A stretch of DNA of 64,000 nt from Gordonia polyisoprenivorans NBRC 16320 = JCM 10675. GTDB taxonomy: Bacteria > Actinomycetota > Actinomycetes > Mycobacteriales > Mycobacteriaceae. Each line of letters starts with the position of its first letter. Positions within the stretch are counted from its first letter, which is position 1. Shown here piece after piece: positions 59,718 to 64,000 of the stretch. The translations under genes were made by a program, and so were the position numbers. Below the pieces are notes generated by a model that worked only from the letters and a program-made list of their open reading frames with translations, was not told where the DNA came from and ran no database searches. The DNA is taken from the NCBI RefSeq assembly GCF_000241325.1, contig NZ_BAEI01000031.1, forward strand, positions 372,001 through 436,000, given 5' to 3'.

Positions 59718-61544
59718 ATGACCTCAGCAACCATTCCCGGATTGGATCCAGACAGCGCTCCCACCACACACGCGGGTTTGCTGGCATGGGTCGCCGAAGT
59801 CGCCGAGTTGACCCAGCCCGACCGGGTGGTGTGGTCCGACGGTAGCGACGAGGAGTGGGAGCGGCTGACCGCGGATCTGGTCGAGGCCGGGACGCTGGTC
59901 AAACTCAACGAGGAGCGCAAGCCCAACTCGTATCTCGCCAAGTCGGACCCCGCCGACGTCGCGCGCGTCGAGTCCCGGACATTCATCTGCGCCAAGACCG
60001 CCGAAGATGCGGGCCCCACCAACAACTGGGTCGATCCCGACGAGATGCGCGCAACGATGACCGAGCTGTACCGGGGCAGCATGCGCGGCCGCACCATGTT
60101 CGTGATCCCCTTCTGCATGGGCCCTCTCGGCTCCGACGACCCGAAGCTCGGTGTCGAGCTGACCGACTCCGAGTACGTCGTGCTGTCGATGCGCATCATG
60201 ACCCGCGTCGGCCCGAAGGTTCTCGAGGCGCTGGGCGACGACGGCTTCTTCGTCAAGGGTCTGCACTCGGTGGGTGCCCCGCTCGAGCCCGGTCAGGCCG
60301 ACGTGCCCTGGCCGTGCAACCCCGAGAAGTACATCACCCACTTCCCCGAGGATCGTGAGATCTGGTCCTACGGTTCGGGATACGGCGGTAACGCGTTGCT
60401 GGGCAAGAAGTGCTACGCGCTGCGTATCGCGTCGGTCATCGCCCGCGACGAGGGCTGGATGGCCGAGCACATGCTGATCCTGAAGCTGACCAGCCCGGAG
60501 AACAAGGTGTATTTCGTCGCCGCGGCCTTCCCGAGCGCGTGCGGCAAGACCAACCTCGCGATGATCCAGCCCACCATCCCCGGATGGAAGGCCGAGACCG
60601 TCGGCGACGACATCGCATGGATGCGCTTCGGTGACGACGGCCGTCTCTACGCGATCAACCCCGAATTCGGGTTCTTCGGGGTCGCCCCCGGCACCAGCGA
60701 GGACTCCAACCCGAACGCGATGAAGACCATCGAGGCCGGTAACACGCTCTACACCAACGTCGCACTGACCGACGACGGTGACATCTGGTGGGAGGGCATC
60801 GGCGGCGAGACCCCCGCGCACCTGACCGACTGGCTCGGCAACGACTGGACGCCCGCGTCCGATCACAAGGCCGCACACCCGAATTCGCGATACTGCACCC
60901 CGATTTCACAGTGCCCGTCGTTGGCGCAGGAGTGGGACGATCCGCAGGGTGTGCCGATCTCGGCGATCCTGTTCGGTGGTCGTCGCAAGACCACGGTGCC
61001 GCTGGTGACCGAGGCCCGCGACTGGCAGAACGGCGTGTTCATGGGCGCCACCGTCGGTTCCGAGCAGACCGCCGCCGCCGAGGGTAAGGTCGGCACCGTC
61101 CGTCGCGACCCGATGGCGATGCTCCCGTTCATGGGCTACCACGTGGGCGACTACTTCGCGCACTGGATCAACCTCGGCAAGAACGCCGATGCGTCGAAGC
61201 TCCCGAAGGTCTTCTACGTCAACTGGTTCCGTCGTGGTGACGACGGTCGCTTCCTGTGGCCGGGCTTCGGCGAGAACAGCCGCGTGCTCAAGTGGATCAT
61301 CGGGCGCATCGAAGGTGAGAACGAGGGCGTCAACACCCCGATCGGCATCGTCGCCAAGCCCGACGAGATCGACGTCGAGGGTCTCGATCTGCCTGCCGAA
61401 GACCTCGCTGCCGCACTCGATTTCGACCCCGAGGAATGGCGCCGCGAGTTGCCGCTGATCGAGGAGCTGTTCGACTTCGTCGGCGAGAAGCTGCCGACGA
61501 GCCTGTCCGATGAGCTCGACCAGCTCAAACAGCGCCTCGCGTGA
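59718..61544 (+). CDS. pckA: Phosphoenolpyruvate carboxykinase (GTP)
   Basis: This is a 608-aa GTP-dependent PEPCK, which converts oxaloacetate to PEP for gluconeogenesis. The P-loop/active-site Cys motif is [14 protein letters not shown], with the earlier [22 protein letters not shown] and the guanine-binding [14 protein letters not shown]. Length and residues are as in mycobacterial PckA. It is a key enzyme for growth on fatty acids, in keeping with fadA/fadB and other lipid genes here. Strong GAGGAGGAG ribosome site. Confidence 0.97.
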   Translation: MTSATIPGLDPDSAPTTHAGLLAWVAEVAELTQPDRVVWSDGSDEEWERLTADLVEAGTLVKLNEERKPNSYLAKSDPADVARVESRTFICAKTAEDAGPTNNWVDPDEMRATMTELYRGSMRGRTMFVIPFCMGPLGSDDPKLGVELTDSEYVVLSMRIMTRVGPKVLEALGDDGFFVKGLHSVGAPLEPGQADVPWPCNPEKYITHFPEDREIWSYGSGYGGNALLGKKCYALRIASVIARDEGWMAEHMLILKLTSPENKVYFVAAAFPSACGKTNLAMIQPTIPGWKAETVGDDIAWMRFGDDGRLYAINPEFGFFGVAPGTSEDSNPNAMKTIEAGNTLYTNVALTDDGDIWWEGIGGETPAHLTDWLGNDWTPASDHKAAHPNSRYCTPISQCPSLAQEWDDPQGVPISAILFGGRRKTTVPLVTEARDWQNGVFMGATVGSEQTAAAEGKVGTVRRDPMAMLPFMGYHVGDYFAHWINLGKNADASKLPKVFYVNWFRRGDDGRFLWPGFGENSRVLKWIIGRIEGENEGVNTPIGIVAKPDEIDVEGLDLPAEDLAAALDFDPEEWRRELPLIEELFDFVGEKLPTSLSDELDQLKQRLA

Positions 61545-61599
61545 AAGCCTCGATCATCCGTTGAGATGACACGGAACTCCTGAGGTATCGTTGCCCCCT

Positions 61600-62628
61600 A
61601 TGAGACTTCGCTCGTGGGGGGCAGCGTTCGTTTCGGCGCTCGCCGTCACGCTGACCATCGGATCCGGCGTGGCGACGGCGGTGCCCGGTTCGCCGGTTCC
61701 CGACCAATCCATGGTCACCTCGCGATATGTCGACACCGAGATAGTGCCCGGCATACCGTCTTTCGGCGCTATTTCGGGAATCGACCAGACCGCCAACGGC
61801 GACTACGCGATGATCTCGACCGATGTCGGGCGTGCCGGTCCCGCCCGGTTCTACACCACCCACATCGACTACTACCCATCGGTCGGCCAGCTCGGCGTCC
61901 CGCGCTTCACCGGCGGCGGCACTGTGCTCAGCCCGCTCAATCTGCCGCTGCTGCCCGGTGATGCACAGTTCGAGGGCATCCGGTCGGTCGGTGGCGGCTA
62001 CGTCGTCGTGAGCGGCGGGGCGCATCAGTTCGTTCGCCAGATCGGCCCGTTCGGTACGTTCGTCCGAGATCTCCCGTTGCCTGCTGCGTGGCGCCCGACC
62101 CGGACCGCAGGCGTCAACGGGCAGAACGGTCTCACCGGGGTGGCCGTCGGGCCGCGCGGACAGATCAGCGTGATCACCGCCGGCGGGCTGCGCCAGGACC
62201 CCGGTAACGCGGCCCGGCTGCTGACCTTCGGATCGGGTCGCGGGCAGAGCGAGTACGTCTACCGCACCGACCCGGGCAAGGTCGCCGCCGACGTCATCGC
62301 CGTCAACAACACCGATTTCCTGGTCCTCGAACGCGGTCGCGGACGCGTGACGAGCATCTACTGGGCCACCACCCGCGGCGCCGACGCGGTGACCGGCAAG
62401 GCCAAGCTCTCCGGCTCCGAGAAGGCGATGCCCAAAACCGAGGTCTTCTCGGCCAACCCGCTGCCGCAGCTGGTGACCGGCAACATGTCCGGAATGGCAT
62501 GGGGCAATTGGCTTCCCGACGTCCGCGGACAGAACTATCGGGCGCGGATGCTCTACGTCGTCACCAACAACATGTTCGCCGGCCCGACCCGGGTGCACGC
62601 GATCGAGGTGCGCTTCCCGCGTCGCTGA
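61600..62628 (+). CDS. Secreted esterase-like phytase-family propeller protein
   Basis: This is a 342-aa exported protein. A signal peptide is seen (MRLRSWGAAFVSALAVTLTIGSGVATAVPG, cleavage after ATA). The mature part has the PF13449-type pattern (SGIDQTANGDYAMISTDVG, FEGIRSVGGGYVVVSGG, DFLVLERGRGRVTSIYWATT), a beta-propeller. A phosphatase or esterase role is suggested by the family, not proven. A leaderless -10 TATCGT (61586-61591) lies 8 nt before ATG 61600. Confidence 0.85.
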   Translation: MRLRSWGAAFVSALAVTLTIGSGVATAVPGSPVPDQSMVTSRYVDTEIVPGIPSFGAISGIDQTANGDYAMISTDVGRAGPARFYTTHIDYYPSVGQLGVPRFTGGGTVLSPLNLPLLPGDAQFEGIRSVGGGYVVVSGGAHQFVRQIGPFGTFVRDLPLPAAWRPTRTAGVNGQNGLTGVAVGPRGQISVITAGGLRQDPGNAARLLTFGSGRGQSEYVYRTDPGKVAADVIAVNNTDFLVLERGRGRVTSIYWATTRGADAVTGKAKLSGSEKAMPKTEVFSANPLPQLVTGNMSGMAWGNWLPDVRGQNYRARMLYVVTNNMFAGPTRVHAIEVRFPRR

Positions 62629-62722
62629 GCCACTCGGGGGATGCGGGCCGCGCCCGCGACCGGGGTGAGTTCAGGGACAACCCCGATGGCCATTCGGGCG
62701 CCGACCTGGCACCGTGGTGGCC

Positions 62723-63631
62723 ATGACATCAGCGCACGCAGAGATGACGCAGCCGAGCGGCACGGCCGCCGCGGCCGGATCCGAGGGTCTGACCAAGGTC
62801 TACGGGTCAGGTGACACCGCCGTCCACGCGCTGCGAGGCGTGACGATCGAATTCGCGGCCGGACAGTTCACCGCGATCATGGGTCCGTCGGGGTCGGGGA
62901 AGTCGACCCTGATGCACTGCCTCGCCGGCCTCGATGACGCCACCGGCGGCCGCGCCTACATCGGTGACGTCGCCCTCACCGGGCTCTCCGACAAGGAGAT
63001 GACCAAGCTCCGACGCGACCGCATCGGATTCGTGTTCCAGTCGTTCAATCTGGTGCCCACCCTCACCGCGGCCGAGAACATCACCCTGCCCCTCGACATC
63101 GCCGGCCGGCCGGTGGACAAGGAATGGTTCGACACCGTCATCGGTCGCCTCGGCATCGGGGATCGGCTCGATCACCTGCCGACCGAGCTGTCCGGTGGCC
63201 AACAGCAGCGCGTTGCGTGTGCCCGCGCACTGGTGGGCAAACCCGAGATCATCTTCGGTGACGAGCCGACCGGCAACCTCGATTCCCGCTCCTCCGGAGA
63301 GGTTCTCGCGATCCTGCGCGCGGCCACCGACGAATTCGGGCAGACCGTCGTCATCGTCACCCACGATCCGCGCGCCGCGTCCTACGCCGACCGTGTGGTC
63401 TTTCTCGCCGACGGCAACATCGTGCGGGAGCTGACCCGACCGACCGCCGACGACGTCTTCGAGGTCATGCGCCACCTCGATGACAAGCCGGGGGATGACG
63501 AGCCAGGGGATGTGACACCGGTCGACGGGCTCACCGGCACTACGGATTCCGGTGCAGCTGCTGCCGGGCAGGCCACGGCCCCGGTCGACCCGACCGACGG
63601 AACGCCCCGTGGGCGCCACGAGGCACGCTGA
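62723..63631 (+). CDS. ABC transporter ATP-binding protein (LolD/MacB type)
   Basis: This is a 302-aa ATPase. Walker A MGPSGSGKST, signature LSGGQQQRVACARAL, Walker B IIFGDEPTGNLD and switch His VIVTHDPRAAS are intact. The GNLD ending and the LRRDRIGFVFQSFNLVPTLTAAEN segment mark the MacB/LolD/FtsE group. A polar C-tail follows. With the FtsX-like permease immediately downstream, it forms a mechanotransmission-type ABC complex. ATG 62723 is chosen; GTG 62714 is an alternative. Confidence 0.92.
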   Translation: MTSAHAEMTQPSGTAAAAGSEGLTKVYGSGDTAVHALRGVTIEFAAGQFTAIMGPSGSGKSTLMHCLAGLDDATGGRAYIGDVALTGLSDKEMTKLRRDRIGFVFQSFNLVPTLTAAENITLPLDIAGRPVDKEWFDTVIGRLGIGDRLDHLPTELSGGQQQRVACARALVGKPEIIFGDEPTGNLDSRSSGEVLAILRAATDEFGQTVVIVTHDPRAASYADRVVFLADGNIVRELTRPTADDVFEVMRHLDDKPGDDEPGDVTPVDGLTGTTDSGAAAAGQATAPVDPTDGTPRGRHEAR

Positions 63632-63634
63632 CTC

Positions 63635-64000
63635 ATGGCCGCATCATCGGTGATGCGCAAGGTCTCGCTGCGAAACCTGCGTGCGCACAAGCTCCGATTG
63701 TTCCTGACCGTCTTCTCGATCGTCCTCGGCACCTCGTTCGTCGCCGGTTCGATCGTGTTCACCTCCACCATCTCCCACGCGTTCAACTCGATCTTCGAAG
63801 GTGCGGCGCAAGGCGTGGCCGTCGAGATCACGCCGCAACGATCGACCTCCGACGGGGTGCCCGACAGCGTTGTCGACCAACTCCGGGAGCGTAAGCAAGA
63901 GTTGGGGATCGACAAGATCGTCACCAACCAGCAGGGGCCGGTGACGATCGCCGGCGCCGACGGCAAGGCGCTGCAGACCGGTGGCGCCCCGAGTATCGCC
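63635..64000 (+). CDS. FtsX/MacB-type ABC permease, 3' part beyond window
   Basis: These are the first 122 residues of a MacB-like permease: a short cytoplasmic start (MAASSVMRKVSLRNLRAHKLR), the first membrane segment (LFLTVFSIVLGTSFVAGSIVF) and the beginning of the large extracytoplasmic domain. It starts 4 bp after the ATPase gene. The remaining membrane segments lie outside the window. Substrate unknown. Confidence 0.9.
   Translation, partial: MAASSVMRKVSLRNLRAHKLRLFLTVFSIVLGTSFVAGSIVFTSTISHAFNSIFEGAAQGVAVEITPQRSTSDGVPDSVVDQLRERKQELGIDKIVTNQQGPVTIAGADGKALQTGGAPSIA

Noticed and set aside
1..64000. Insertion sequence, prophage or integrative element
   Set aside because: No transposase, integrase, phage gene or flanking duplication was recognised; the genes show ordinary chromosomal synteny and base use.

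Overview
The window is about two-thirds G+C, densely packed, and reads as chromosome from a mycolic-acid actinobacterium (order Mycobacteriales). A Gordonia-like organism is the best guess. The evidence is a large MmpL3-type transporter in a conserved neighbourhood (UPF0104 protein, AI-2E-family protein, mmpL3, NYN protein, trmB, two uncharacterised genes, pckA), an R2lox homologue, fadA/fadB, LigD/Ku end joining, and many genes that appear to be transcribed leaderless. I see no rRNA, tRNA, prophage, insertion sequence or CRISPR array.

Layout. 1-2.4 kb holds the bacterial NHEJ pair ligD (cut by the window edge) and ku. 2.4-6.2 kb holds an MFS transporter, divergent lysG/lysE, and a FitAB/VapBC-type toxin-antitoxin pair with a striking operator. 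6.3-8.7 kb is a two-component system and a small membrane protein. 8.8-15.6 kb is accessory metabolism: an FMN-dependent alpha-hydroxy-acid oxidase, a DUF2236 protein, two TetR regulators, then an acyl-CoA dehydrogenase translationally coupled to an APH-type kinase, which is the split form of ACAD10/11. 15.8-20.5 kb is a VOC protein, a membrane diguanylate cyclase, an ECF sigma factor with a SnoaL-like tail, and a ROK regulator behind a cysteine-rich leader ORF that looks like a cysteine-responsive attenuator. 20.5-22.6 kb is a repeat block plus a drug-type ABC exporter whose permease carries an apparent one-base frameshift. 22.7-25.9 kb is a molybdate operon (Mop/TOBE regulator, modABC).

25.9-32.5 kb has a class III cyclase, a regulator made of two fused TetR units, fadA-fadB and an SPFH protein, with unusual hairpins in the gap. 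32.8-36.5 kb is a tightly overlapped ABC exporter/histidine kinase/response regulator operon. 36.7-40.9 kb has a C-C-bond hydrolase behind a KstR-type operator, an R2lox oxidase and an MmpL transporter. 41.1-48.6 kb carries an NDMA-type alcohol dehydrogenase, a potassium channel, an M13 peptidase, a pirin, a penicillin-binding-protein-like protein that has lost its catalytic motifs, and a DUF3054 protein. 48.6-61.5 kb is the conserved mmpL3-pckA neighbourhood. 61.6-64 kb has a secreted phytase-like propeller protein and the start of a MacB/FtsX-type ABC transporter.

The most interesting non-coding signals are the Cys-rich leader ORF before the ROK gene, a family of GGGGAAGAATC hairpins in intergenic gaps, recurrent TANNNT-N7-RTG leaderless promoters, in-frame 15-bp minisatellites in several proteins, and several near-perfect palindromic operators.
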